Both the position numbers and the translations under genes were made by a program. Shown here piece after piece: positions 25,290-33,130 of a stretch of DNA of 33,130 bases. The stretch comes from Pseudomonas sp. Ant30-3 (GTDB taxonomy: Bacteria > Pseudomonadota > Gammaproteobacteria > Pseudomonadales > Pseudomonadaceae). The stretch is from the NCBI RefSeq assembly GCF_000690905.1, contig NZ_JMCL01000050.1, forward strand, positions 1 to 33,130. The letters are read 5' to 3'. The stretch's first letter is position 1; each line of letters starts with the position of its first letter. Under the pieces are notes generated by a model. The model saw nothing but the letters and a program-made list of their open reading frames with translations, was not told where the DNA came from and made no database searches.

Positions 25290-25715
25290 TTAAGATAAGT
25301 ACCAAATAAGAAACTCAAAAAAGCCGCTCCATTTTAGCTGCTGTTTTCCAGCTAAAAAATCATCTCGGTTAGCAAGGCTAAAATCTAAGACCTCCTCGCT
25401 ATTTTTGTCATATAGATAGCATCCTTCACTTTGAACACTTGTGAGACAAATGAAATTTTCAGGTAGTTCCCATACCTCATGAATAAAGTTTGTGCCAACT
25501 TCTATCTCATTGCTTGGGTCAGCGATGTCACATAGCTCTTCATCCGAAGAGTTACTTCTGAACAAAGTTATCGTATAATTCAAAAAAAACTCTGACAGTT
25601 CACTGTCTAAACTTATATTCAGTGCTGTTAGTGCTTCGGTGACGGAGCGTTTGTCTGTCCGGTGGATATCACCAGGTTGCTTTTCAATAAGTTTAATCAG
25701 CTCGTTCGGGATCAT
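25290..25715 (-). CDS. SMI1/KNR4 (SUKH) family immunity protein
   Basis: The protein has 141 residues starting at the ATG at 25715, which overlaps the toxin gene stop as ATGA; a longer frame to 25745 would lie inside the toxin gene. The C-terminal half reads CYLYDKNSEEVLDFSLANRD and then KWSGFFEFLIWYLS, the typical end of SUKH (SMI1/KNR4) immunity proteins. SUKH proteins bind and block the nuclease toxins of polymorphic toxin systems. It is encoded directly after a Rhs-linked LHH nuclease and with overlapping codons, so it is very probably the cognate cytoplasmic antidote. AT content is higher than in the rhs core, as is usual for exchangeable toxin/immunity ends. Confidence 0.85.
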   Translation of the reverse strand: MIPNELIKLIEKQPGDIHRTDKRSVTEALTALNISLDSELSEFFLNYTITLFRSNSSDEELCDIADPSNEIEVGTNFIHEVWELPENFICLTSVQSEGCYLYDKNSEEVLDFSLANRDDFLAGKQQLKWSGFFEFLIWYLS

Positions 25716-26863
25716 TTCGCGCTCTCTGCTGCTCGGTCTTTCCAATATTGTGGGACTTCTTTCTTAAAGAGTTCCCTATCTACAGGCGCATCTGGGTGTT
25801 GGCTATGTCCGTAAGGGTGTACTGCTTCTCGACCCTTGCCTTTTAAGGTTGTAAGGTGAGTCCTACGACTTAGCTCAAAAAGCGGCCCCTTTCCATTTTG
25901 CCTTGAGTGGTGCAACTGAAGCTGTTGAGGAACCCCATCCTTCATGATGTAAGGTGCGCCACCTTCTTTCGCTCTATCCAAGTTCGACATGCCTTTGTGT
26001 TCCAAATCCCAGTCGATATCCTGTTGGAAAACTTTGTATTCATTCCCTGTACCTTTTCCACCTGCTTTCCATTTGGTTTCAGTTTTAAAGAACTTTGGAT
26101 TCTTACCGCTTTCAGGCCCCGGGGCATCCGGTGCACCGTCATTTACCTTGGCGCCATTCTCAGGAGACTCAAGTCTTGACGGAGGCTTACACCCATCCGC
26201 TCCCGGACAGTTATCCAACCCCAATGGATCCACCCACCCGGTAGGGTTAGGCACGTACCGATAGTTGTTCAACCCGCCCGCAAGCTTGATCGGGTCGGGT
26301 GTCAAATACCGTCCAGTGCCCGGATTGTAGTAGCGATGCCGGTTGTAATGTAAGCCCGTCTCAGCATCGAAGTACTGGCCCTGGAAGCGCAGCGAGTTAT
26401 CAATTTCCGCCACATCAAGGGTGGCGAGGTTGCCGTAGGCGCGGTATTTCGCCGACCACATGATCTCGCCGCTGTAGTCGGTGAGTTCCTGCGGTGTGCC
26501 GAGGTGGTCGAGTTGGTAGTAGAACGGTGTGGCTTTAAGCGGGCCTTCGCCGTCGAGCATCGCCAGCGGGCGGAAGGTGCCCGGTTCATAAACGTAACTG
26601 CGATAGCGGTTGTTGCCGCTTTCGGCGATCAGGCGTTCGCCTTGCCACAGGAATTCCGTGGTGTGGCCATCGACGGTTTTGGCGATTCGGCGGCCAAAGG
26701 CGTCGTACTTGTAGGTCGCTACGCTGCCGCCGGGGAGGCTGACGCCGATCAGGCGGTGCTGGCAGTCGTAACGGTATTCGGTGACGAGTTTCTGTCCGGT
26801 GCCTCGGCGTTCGCGCGCCAAATTGCCGTAGGCGTCGTAGTCGTAATGTCGATCACCCTGCAT
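25712..26863 (-). CDS. Rhs C-terminal core with LHH (HNH/EndoVII) nuclease toxin, 5'-truncated
   Basis: The open part gives 383 residues from the first ATG. Residues 1-216 are YD repeats and the Rhs-associated core (LDHLGTPQELTD, YFDAETGLHYNRHRYYNPGTG) ending in the DPLGL motif (212-216), where Rhs proteins normally cleave off the toxin. Residues 217-383 are the variable toxin: GGAPYIMKDG, LQLHHS (His318/His319) and HPYGHSQHPDAP, the signature of the LHH subgroup of the HNH/EndoVII nucleases. The N-terminal two thirds or more of a normal Rhs protein is missing. The frame continues upstream without a start and becomes a vgrG remnant. The ATG has no strong ribosome binding site, so expression is doubtful. 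The SUKH gene overlaps the stop. Confidence 0.8.
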   Translation of the reverse strand: MQGDRHYDYDAYGNLARERRGTGQKLVTEYRYDCQHRLIGVSLPGGSVATYKYDAFGRRIAKTVDGHTTEFLWQGERLIAESGNNRYRSYVYEPGTFRPLAMLDGEGPLKATPFYYQLDHLGTPQELTDYSGEIMWSAKYRAYGNLATLDVAEIDNSLRFQGQYFDAETGLHYNRHRYYNPGTGRYLTPDPIKLAGGLNNYRYVPNPTGWVDPLGLDNCPGADGCKPPSRLESPENGAKVNDGAPDAPGPESGKNPKFFKTETKWKAGGKGTGNEYKVFQQDIDWDLEHKGMSNLDRAKEGGAPYIMKDGVPQQLQLHHSRQNGKGPLFELSRRTHLTTLKGKGREAVHPYGHSQHPDAPVDRELFKKEVPQYWKDRAAESAK

Positions 26864-27063
26864 CAGCAGGCGGTTACCTTTGACGTTGGCCAGGCTCGCA
26901 GCCTGCTGATCACCTTGGCCGAGCAGGTTGCCTGCCGGGTCATGGGCGAAACTTTCCGGGGTGGCGCCACGAACCTTGATCAGATGAGCGAGTAGCTGCA
27001 GGCTGTTCGATTTGGTTTTCGGATGTTAGGTAGGAACGAGGAAGTGGCCGCTGACCAGCAACG
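26864..27063 (-). pseudogene. vgrG-rhs chimeric remnant upstream of the Rhs toxin
   Basis: In the frame of the Rhs toxin gene this stretch first encodes LLVSGHFLVPT, a TAA stop (27026-27028), then HPKTKSNSLQLLAHLI. This aligns with LLVSGHFLALTQHPKAKWNDLWLL of the intact VgrG (32700s), the stop standing in place of a Gln codon. Rhs sequence (RGATPESFAHDPAGNLLG) follows without a break. At the DNA level 27037-27063 is identical to 32750-32776 (27 bp), and 48 of 58 bases match over 27006-27063. It is the scar of a deletion or recombination that joined the inside of a vgrG to the inside of an rhs gene. Confidence 0.8.
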
Positions 27064-27182
27064 ACTGCTTGATATCGACGTGCTAAGGCAGGTGGTTGAA
27101 GTGAAGACGAATCCGGCACTTTGTAGTCCTGCTTTGGGATGGTAAGGTCTTCCCTTGGACGCACCTAATAAGGATATTGCTC

Positions 27183-28175
27183 GTGTTACGTCAGTCTGTA
27201 ATTGCCCTCCCTTTCGCTATGTTGCTGGTAGGTTGCGAGGCCGAGTCCGGCCCGTTGCCAAGCAGCAAGGTTCTGTCGCCGGAAAAAGTCGCATCGATTG
27301 CGGCGACGATCCAAACGAAACACCCAAGCCTCTCCAGTGAGCTGCGCGACAAGGTGTTAAGCACGGTTGTGCAGTCCATTGACAACATGGTGTTTGTAGA
27401 AGGTGGCCAGTTCGATATGGGTGATTTTCGCTGGGCCTGTGAGTACGACGAGAAAGACGTTTGCAAGTGGCCCTGTGGTCAGGAGCCGGAGCAGCTCTGT
27501 AATATTAGTCGTAATGGTGATGACGACTTCGTGCATCCGGTCAAGTTGAGCAGTTATTATTTTTCAAAGTTTCAAGTTTCACTCGGCGATTTTGACCTGT
27601 TTTTCATCGCTAACGGAAAACCTCTGTTTGACGCTGAAAAGCGCCAGCGCGAAGATCTAAAATTTCGTTATCAGCCAGATTTGCCAGCACCTACTCAGAG
27701 TTGGCAGCAGGCTCAGAACTACTGTGGGTGGCTTGGGAGCTTAAGTGGTTATGCTGTTGATTTGCCTACGGAGGCGCAGTGGGAGTATGCAGCTCGTAGC
27801 CGAGGGCAGCACGTACTTTTCCCTACTGATAGTGGGAGCCTTGATTACGGGAAAAATTTTCCGCTTGATGATGAAGGAGATAATTTTTCCATCAACAAAT
27901 TCGCGCCTAATCCTTTGGGTATTTATGGGCTTGCGGGTAACTCAACGGATTGGGTGAGCGACTGGTACGATCAGGATTACTATAAAAATTCTTCCCTTGA
28001 AAACCCTAAGGGACCAAGTTCTGGTACTCAAAAAATCAGGCGTGGTTCAACCGTGTTGGAGGCTTCCTTATCTTCTGCCGCGATTGTTCGTCGTTGGGCG
28101 GTAGAGCCTTCCAGTGATCGCTATTCAGGAGGAACTAGTTTTCGTTGTGCGATTCAAAGAAACACTCCACTTTGA
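27183..28175 (+). CDS. Lipoprotein with SUMF1/FGE-like domain, active-site cysteines absent
   Basis: The start is taken as GTG at 27183, because AAGGA lies 8 nt upstream; the earlier TTG is only 2 nt from that box. The product has 330 residues with lipobox LVGC (Cys18). The rest is a formylglycine-generating-enzyme-type fold: MVFVEGGQFDMGDF, VDLPTEAQWEYAARS, GIYGLAGNSTDWVSDWY and the terminal GGTSFRCAIQ. The two cysteines that catalyse the reaction in true FGE (the SYC-x4-C region) are absent; the segment reads SLSSAAIVRRWAV. It is therefore probably a binding protein. It is convergent with the LysM effector gene, so a periplasmic immunity or accessory role is possible but unproven. Confidence 0.75.
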   Translation: MLRQSVIALPFAMLLVGCEAESGPLPSSKVLSPEKVASIAATIQTKHPSLSSELRDKVLSTVVQSIDNMVFVEGGQFDMGDFRWACEYDEKDVCKWPCGQEPEQLCNISRNGDDDFVHPVKLSSYYFSKFQVSLGDFDLFFIANGKPLFDAEKRQREDLKFRYQPDLPAPTQSWQQAQNYCGWLGSLSGYAVDLPTEAQWEYAARSRGQHVLFPTDSGSLDYGKNFPLDDEGDNFSINKFAPNPLGIYGLAGNSTDWVSDWYDQDYYKNSSLENPKGPSSGTQKIRRGSTVLEASLSSAAIVRRWAVEPSSDRYSGGTSFRCAIQRNTPL

Positions 28176-28205
28176 TAGCGTTAAAAGAACGCAATCCTGG
28201 TTTTT

Positions 28206-30716
28206 TTATACAAGACCATCAAAAAGACCGCTGCTTTTTGCTGCCAATAACGTTTTTTCTTTACGCCATGGCAAACCTGGAGTCCATGCCAACATTCCAT
28301 TGTTTTGAGTCGAAGAATCAGCATTTATAGCCAATGTTCCAATGAACCTGTTGAACTGTTGCTGCTCCGCTCCATCAAGTAGGGCGTTCAGGCGATCCAG
28401 GCTGTCCATAGCATCGACCTTGGTCCCGTTTTTTGAACAGTGCTCCAAAACTTCAATGAAGTGTCTCCAGCTACCCAAGTGAGATAGCAATAACACGACG
28501 GCCTTTTCCTGCTTTTCTGCCCAGCTTTCAACGAAGCTCTCAGTTAATAGGTAGATCATCGGTCCTATGGTTTGCGGCGGTAACCTGTTCAACGGTAACT
28601 TTTTATTATTTACTTCCACAGATTTTTTGTCTAGGAGGTACGTCGCTAACTTCTCTGCTTCTTGTTTAGTGCCTTGCCGATCGGTCCACCAGTCGCGCAT
28701 GCTTTCTGCGCCCTTTGAGAATGCTTCTTGTGCTTTAAGGCCGGGCTGAGTTGTGACTTTGAATAGTCCCTGCGCGATAAAATTAAATGCATCCTTAGTC
28801 ACCGCTAACTGATAATGAAAGTCGGCTTTAGACAGAGCATTGCAAAAAACGTAAATCAAATCACCGATCTTATCTAGTTCAACCGAAGTCCCGAAGCCAC
28901 CACCTGCTCCTGGCCCGAATACCAGGCTAGCTTTGCAGTTAACTGCCAAACGGTCTGAGCTGATCTCGATACCAAAGTCAAAGCTGGCCCCAATACCCAG
29001 TGCCGCATTTCCCTCAGCCTTAATTTCCACCAAGCTCGACCAATCCGTACTCCCACTGTCGTTAGCCTGCCCGGCAGTGATCTTGCCTGTCCCTTGTTTG
29101 GTTGAATCAAGCCACTTCAATGTACCGGTCACGGTGCCGCCGCCTTGCACACCCGCGAAGGCGTTCCCTTTGATACCTAAACTCCCACCGCGTTTTTTGT
29201 CGACCGCCATTTCAGGTGTGCTTAACAGAGCTGTTGCACCAGAGGCTTCAGCCTCCTCAGGCTTGTACTGTGCTTTGACACCGGCCTGCCCTTGGGCGGT
29301 TGCACCAACAAAACACGACAACTCCACCTTGCCGTCGAGTCTAAAGACGCCGATATCGCTGGCCACTTCCTTACCTTCGGCATTGCGGTAAGGCATTCGC
29401 ACTACATAGCCACCTTGATCAGGAAAGAAGCTTTTGAGCGCCATTGATCCCTCAGCTAGCGAGATCGCCGCACTACCTTTGACTCCGAGTTCGATATTGC
29501 CTTTGCCGGGTTCCCAACTGTTGATGCCTGCACTGGCCGTGGCGGCAAACCGGAAGGCGTGGGCTTCGGCTGATACGGCGTATTTTGCCGAGTCCGCCTC
29601 GTTGGAAGTCCAGGAACACTCTTTGTGTAAAGCGTTAAGGAGATTGTCGTCCTTGCTCGTCCATGAAGTGAACTTGGCTTCCAGACTACCAAGAGGACTG
29701 GTTTTTCGGCTATCGCTGACAGCGCTCCGGATGTCTTTGATCAGATCTTTGGCCAGATTTTTATCGAGTGGCTTGCCCTGCATCACCGTGGTAGGAACTC
29801 TGACGCGCCACGTGAGCTTCTCGCGAGTGCGGATCGGAATGTAGTGGCGGCGGGTCGGATCACGGAAGGAGATGTATTCGACCACGGTGATGCCGGTTTT
29901 TACCTGCTTGCCCTTCTGAGTTTCCGTAGCTATGCCCTTGCTGTGTTTAATGTCCGATGCCGCGCCGTTAGCGCTGGTAGAACTGTCACCGGCTTCGGCC
30001 TTGCCTTGCGCTGCAATCCGGGTACGCAGTGACTGTATTTCCGCATTCAGCTCGGCGAGTTTTTTTGCCTTCAGGCCTCCCCAATTATCCTCCAGATAGC
30101 TACCTTCGAACGCGGCTTTCGGGGTGTAGCGCTGATAAAAATCGCGAGCACTTTGCACCGTTGCCAGTTGACCTTGCAGATCTTCTTTGCGGGTGACTAC
30201 GGTTTTGGGCTTTTCCACTGGTGGCTCGGATCGCTGGAGCAGTCCTGCCTCTTCGGCCTTGGCGTTCCATGCATCTTTGACGCAGCGGCTGCAAGAACAA
30301 CTGCCCTTAGGATCCTTAGTCTTGGCACACTGGCTTGCCTCGGTCGCCTTTGCCAGATTCTGGTGCAGTTCGTCCATGAGTTTTTTGACGATGTCTGACT
30401 GCTGCTTGAGCACGGTCGATTCTTTTTCCGTCAGCACGTAAAAGTGCTCTTCGCCGGTGATATGGATGACTTCGACCAGTTCATCCTGGCATTCAATTGC
30501 ACCTTTGACGGCGGTAGTGCTCTGGTTGTCCGCGTGCTTGGGCGCCGGCATTGCTTCGACCGAGGCGACGGGCAATTTCAACACCCAGCCGCTTTTGATG
30601 TGGCTGGGGTCGGTAATGATCGGATTCAGTGCCCGCAGCTCTGCCACGGAGCTTTTATTAGCGCCGGCAATGCTGCCAAGAGTGTCGCCGCTCTTAACGG
30701 TGTAGGTGTTGCTCAT
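28206..30716 (-). CDS. LysM-domain T6SS candidate effector, glycine-rich beta region
   Basis: The protein has 836 residues. There is an N-terminal LysM domain (5-49, YTVKSGDTLGSIAG), a Cys cluster (Cys130, 140, 142, 145), a helical stretch around 175-240 and a long beta-rich, glycine-rich region at about 375-615 (GGSLGIKGNAFAGVQGGGTV, LVFGPGAGGGFG). A helical C-terminal third follows. There is no signal peptide. It stands 19 nt after the end of the frame that continues the DUF4123 adaptor gene, the standard order vgrG-adaptor-cargo, so it is probably delivered by this VgrG. LysM suggests peptidoglycan binding. I see no nuclease, lipase or amidase motif. The glycine-rich beta region could suit a membrane-acting toxin, but this is inference. 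No immunity gene follows directly on the same strand. Confidence 0.7.
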   Translation of the reverse strand: MSNTYTVKSGDTLGSIAGANKSSVAELRALNPIITDPSHIKSGWVLKLPVASVEAMPAPKHADNQSTTAVKGAIECQDELVEVIHITGEEHFYVLTEKESTVLKQQSDIVKKLMDELHQNLAKATEASQCAKTKDPKGSCSCSRCVKDAWNAKAEEAGLLQRSEPPVEKPKTVVTRKEDLQGQLATVQSARDFYQRYTPKAAFEGSYLEDNWGGLKAKKLAELNAEIQSLRTRIAAQGKAEAGDSSTSANGAASDIKHSKGIATETQKGKQVKTGITVVEYISFRDPTRRHYIPIRTREKLTWRVRVPTTVMQGKPLDKNLAKDLIKDIRSAVSDSRKTSPLGSLEAKFTSWTSKDDNLLNALHKECSWTSNEADSAKYAVSAEAHAFRFAATASAGINSWEPGKGNIELGVKGSAAISLAEGSMALKSFFPDQGGYVVRMPYRNAEGKEVASDIGVFRLDGKVELSCFVGATAQGQAGVKAQYKPEEAEASGATALLSTPEMAVDKKRGGSLGIKGNAFAGVQGGGTVTGTLKWLDSTKQGTGKITAGQANDSGSTDWSSLVEIKAEGNAALGIGASFDFGIEISSDRLAVNCKASLVFGPGAGGGFGTSVELDKIGDLIYVFCNALSKADFHYQLAVTKDAFNFIAQGLFKVTTQPGLKAQEAFSKGAESMRDWWTDRQGTKQEAEKLATYLLDKKSVEVNNKKLPLNRLPPQTIGPMIYLLTESFVESWAEKQEKAVVLLLSHLGSWRHFIEVLEHCSKNGTKVDAMDSLDRLNALLDGAEQQQFNRFIGTLAINADSSTQNNGMLAWTPGLPWRKEKTLLAAKSSGLFDGLV

Positions 30717-30735
30717 TGCTCGTCGTCCTTGTGAT

Positions 30736-30864
30736 TTACAGACTTTCCAGTTGAGTCAGCTTGTCGCCCAGCGCGATGTCTTCCCGTGCCAGCAATTCGG
30801 CGGCAGGGGCGTTATTCCAGAAACTGTCACCATGCTGAATGGCTAAACGCAGCCATCGTTCCTG
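30736..30864 (-). pseudogene. Detached C-terminal tail of the DUF4123 adaptor (after an amber codon)
   Basis: After the TAG at 30865-30867 the same frame stays open for 42 codons to TAA at 30736 and encodes QERWLRLAIQHGDSFWNN and then ELLAREDIALGDKLTQLESL. This is what the end of a DUF4123 protein usually looks like. It has no start of its own. A single base change (TAG to CAG, for example) would restore a 277-residue protein. Confidence 0.7.
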
Positions 30865-31569
30865 CTAGGCTATTAGTCCATAGCCGAAGTCCAGCCCCGC
30901 CAATAATTGGCGATGGACGAATTCGACGCTGCCGTCCGTGGGTAAAACTTCGTGGTAGTCGGCCGCGAAGCGGGTCGCTATTACCTTTAAACGGCTCTGT
31001 TCGATCGATACCTGACGCTCAGGGCTCAGGTACAACCATGCCGGAGGCTGGACGGCCGCTACATGACTTTGAGGTGCTTTTGCGTAGTATCGCCAGCCGA
31101 TTTCGTTACGCCAGGCGAGGCCACTGAACGGCCCGACGAACTGGGCTTGCTCGGTTTTAGGAAGCGAAAGCAGTAATGGCTCTAACCAGCGCGGATCAAA
31201 AAAACGCATCATTTGCAATGGTTCTTCGTCAGTTCGGACGGTGAGAAGGCTGCGCCAGTGTTCAACGCCCTGATCCAATAATGCGGGATTACTCAACCAG
31301 GCGACACACCCGGCGTCAGTCTGCTCCAGCAACGTACTGATATAGGGCGCGGCGGTCTGGTTTTCCGGGTACATGACGATGAATGGGCCGGCCGGTTGCA
31401 GTTCTGTGTATGGCGTATTTGTGAACAGCGGAATACAGGTTGGCGGCAATTGTTCATCTTTTCCGAATAGCTGGCCTAGTAGATCCGGATCAAGACTTCT
31501 ATCCAGAATCAGGCACATCGCGCCTTTTTTCGCCGGTCGCTTGAATGGCGATTCAATGGATTCAATCAT
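30865..31569 (-). CDS. DUF4123 T6SS effector adaptor/chaperone, truncated by an amber stop
   Basis: The start is the ATG at 31569, which overlaps the vgrG stop as ATGA; a longer frame upstream lies inside vgrG. The visible protein has 234 residues and fits the DUF4123 (Tap/TEC) family: LILDRSLDPDLLGQLF, PFIVMYPENQ, WLSNPALLDQGVEHWRSLL, RFFDPRWLEPLL and FVGPFSGLAWRNE. These adaptors bind both a VgrG and its cargo in the cytoplasm and load the effector on the spike. The protein ends abruptly at FGYGLIA with TAG, while the frame continues with typical family sequence. The last ~40 residues are therefore lost, unless the codon is read through or the base call is wrong. Confidence 0.8.
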   Translation of the reverse strand: MIESIESPFKRPAKKGAMCLILDRSLDPDLLGQLFGKDEQLPPTCIPLFTNTPYTELQPAGPFIVMYPENQTAAPYISTLLEQTDAGCVAWLSNPALLDQGVEHWRSLLTVRTDEEPLQMMRFFDPRWLEPLLLSLPKTEQAQFVGPFSGLAWRNEIGWRYYAKAPQSHVAAVQPPAWLYLSPERQVSIEQSRLKVIATRFAADYHEVLPTDGSVEFVHRQLLAGLDFGYGLIA

Positions 31570-33130
31570 GCTGACGTACCCGGTTGATGAATAGGGCAGC
31601 AGCCTGTTGCATCCAGATGACACGAGGGTGTCGGGAGCAAGACACCGGCCATTGATTGTGCTTTGAAAGAGGCCAGTGAAGGTTTGACGACTTGACCCGC
31701 CTTATCCGCATCCGCCTGCTTCAACACCCCAGGCAACAACGGCGCCGCGCCTGTTCCACTACCAGGGCTGCCCCCGGAGTTCACGTTGATCACCGGCCCA
31801 CTCAACGTCACACCACCGGCATCAATCTTGATAAAACTGCCGCCGCCCTTGAGTGTCAGTTCGCTGCCGGCTTCGAGCACCACCTTCAAACCGCTGCTCA
31901 GGTGAATCTCCTGGCCGGCTTCGATGAACTGGCCGGTGCCGATTTTCACGTGCTGGTTAACACCGACGCTGAGATGATCGCTAGCCTTGGCTTCAACCTT
32001 GCGATCGGCATACACCGTGTGGTGTTCCTCCGCCTTGAACTCCGTGTAGCTGTTCTTCTCGACCGTGTCATGGCGTTCGTTGCCAACCCGAATCTTCTGG
32101 TCGTGCTCGACGTTTTCATCCCAGTCACGTTGAGCGTGCAGGAAGATTTGTTCCTGGCCTTTTTTATCTTCGATGCGCAGTTCGTTGAAACCACCGCCAC
32201 CCGGGGAACTCAGGGTTTTGAAGGTGGTACGCGTCTTGTTGGCCGGCAGAGGGTAGGGGACGATGTTTTCCTTGTGGAACAGGCAACCGCTGACCAGAGG
32301 TTGATCGGGGTCGCCTTCCAGGAAAGTCACCAGCACTTCCATGCCGATGCGCGGGATGGCGATGCCGCCGTAGTGAGCGCCGGCCCAGGCCGAGGAGACG
32401 CGCAGCCAGCAGCTGGTTTTGTCGTCGGCCTGGCCTTCGCGGTCCCAGTGAAACTGCACTTTGACGCGGCCGTATTGATCGCAGTGGATTTCTTCGCCTG
32501 TCGGGCCGGTGACGACGGCGCTCTGGCTGCCAAGGATGCGCGGTTTTTTCTGGGTCAGGGGCGGGCGGTGGGGCACGTCCCACGGCGTCGCCTGGAAGCG
32601 GTTGCGGTAACCCTGATGGAAGTCGTCTTTGAGCGTCGTCGTGTCACTGGTCACCGACTCTTCCAGCACTTGTGGCTGTTTGCCTTCGTGGAGGATTTCG
32701 GTCAGGAGCCACAGATCGTTCCACTTGGCTTTCGGATGCTGAGTCAGGGCGAGGAAGTGGCCGCTGACCAGCAACGGTTGATCGCTTTTGCCTTCGGCGA
32801 GTTGGAAGTCACTGCGGTGGCGTTCCAGGGCGCGGTTGGCCAGGTGTTTGCCGCGCTCGCGGTCCACAAACCTGCCGGGGTAATCGTAGTCTTCAAGATC
32901 AGGCAGGGCATCGCCGCGCTTTTCGCTTTCGAGGGTGATGCGCGGTTTTTCGAAGTCGTAATCGCGACGCGTCGTGCGGCTGGTACGGGTTTCCAGACGC
33001 AGGTCGAAGCGCTTGACCACCGGGTCGTTGGCGACCATGCCGGAGTCTTGCTGATAGGCCACCGGGGCCAGTTTGGGGAACACCGTCTGGTCATCGCCGA
33101 ACACCAGTTTGTGGCCAGTGGTGGTGTGCT
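31566..33130 (-). CDS. vgrG: VgrG spike protein, 5' end off the window
   Basis: 520 residues are visible, open to the right edge (upstream codons read HTTTGHKLVFGDDQTVFPKL). The order is the end of the gp27-like part, the gp5-like OB fold (VTGPTGEEIHCDQYGRVKVQFHWDR, SAWAGAHYGGIAIPRIG), the needle helix with repeats (DWDENVEHDQKIRVGNERHD, TVEKNSYTEFKAEEHHTVYA) and a DUF2345-like tail. A C-terminal extension of about 70 residues (GTGAAPLLPG... CHLDATGCCPIHQPG) may contact the adaptor or cargo. VgrG forms the tip trimer of the type VI secretion needle. The stop overlaps the DUF4123 adaptor start. Part of this gene is duplicated as a remnant at 27006-27063. Confidence 0.92.
   Translation of the reverse strand, partial: HTTTGHKLVFGDDQTVFPKLAPVAYQQDSGMVANDPVVKRFDLRLETRTSRTTRRDYDFEKPRITLESEKRGDALPDLEDYDYPGRFVDRERGKHLANRALERHRSDFQLAEGKSDQPLLVSGHFLALTQHPKAKWNDLWLLTEILHEGKQPQVLEESVTSDTTTLKDDFHQGYRNRFQATPWDVPHRPPLTQKKPRILGSQSAVVTGPTGEEIHCDQYGRVKVQFHWDREGQADDKTSCWLRVSSAWAGAHYGGIAIPRIGMEVLVTFLEGDPDQPLVSGCLFHKENIVPYPLPANKTRTTFKTLSSPGGGGFNELRIEDKKGQEQIFLHAQRDWDENVEHDQKIRVGNERHDTVEKNSYTEFKAEEHHTVYADRKVEAKASDHLSVGVNQHVKIGTGQFIEAGQEIHLSSGLKVVLEAGSELTLKGGGSFIKIDAGGVTLSGPVINVNSGGSPGSGTGAAPLLPGVLKQADADKAGQVVKPSLASFKAQSMAGVLLPTPSCHLDATGCCPIHQPGTSA

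Noticed and set aside
25114..25305. A 63-codon minus-strand frame after the SUKH gene
   Set aside because: It overlaps the end of the SUKH gene, has no ribosome binding site and shows no recognisable motif.
28176..28207. Possible bidirectional terminator between the SUMF1 lipoprotein and the LysM effector
   Set aside because: The GCGTT/AACGC stem is only 5 bp and the T run is separated from it by about 9 nt, so it is not a convincing intrinsic terminator.

Overview
The window looks like the chromosome of a Pseudomonas, most likely of the P. fluorescens group. The main gene blocks are GC-rich. A perfect 24-bp inverted repeat at 18836-18899 has the sequence style of the REP/REPIN elements of that group. 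The protein families (a Wzx/Wzy exopolysaccharide operon, a T6SS vgrG island with Rhs debris) also fit. The genus is inferred, because no rRNA or housekeeping marker is present.

Region 1 (1-16723, all minus strand) is one long exopolysaccharide operon read from right to left: UDP-glucose dehydrogenase, UDP-sugar 4-epimerase, initiating sugar-phosphate transferase, BY-kinase-like ATPase, outer-membrane export lipoprotein (Wza type), chain-length protein (Wzc type without kinase), GT4, Wzy-like polymerase, two GT2 enzymes, polysaccharide deacetylase, Wzx flippase, secreted glycoside-hydrolase-like protein, and two GNAT-type acyltransferases, the last running off the left edge. Most junctions are 4-nt overlaps (ATGA, GTGA or TTGA), so translation is probably coupled. 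The genes give a coherent path: make UDP-GlcA and its C4 epimer, load the first sugar phosphate on undecaprenyl phosphate, extend, flip, polymerise, export and trim or decorate. The BY-kinase-like protein lacks the Walker A lysine. The leader (16724-17111) contains a GTCA-N6-TGAC dyad that resembles a FleQ box. A divergent membrane sulfatase / phosphoethanolamine-transferase-like gene (17112-18809) shares this intergenic region.

Region 2 (18836-23654, plus strand) holds a REPIN hairpin, an ABC ATPase/FtsX-type permease/AttH-like lipoprotein trio with tightly packed genes, and two small hydrophilic proteins.

Region 3 (23667-33130, mostly minus strand, with AT-rich patches) is a T6SS effector island. 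At the right edge is vgrG (5' end off the window). It overlaps a DUF4123 adaptor gene cut by an in-frame amber codon, followed by an 836-residue LysM-containing candidate effector. A lipoprotein with a SUMF1 (FGE-like) fold but no FGE cysteines is convergent with the effector. Beyond it lies a vgrG-rhs chimeric remnant that ends in an intact-looking Rhs-core/LHH nuclease toxin with an overlapping SUKH immunity gene. Then come about 0.7 kb without a convincing gene and two orphan immunity-like genes. One of these is split across two frames at a seven-A slippery run.
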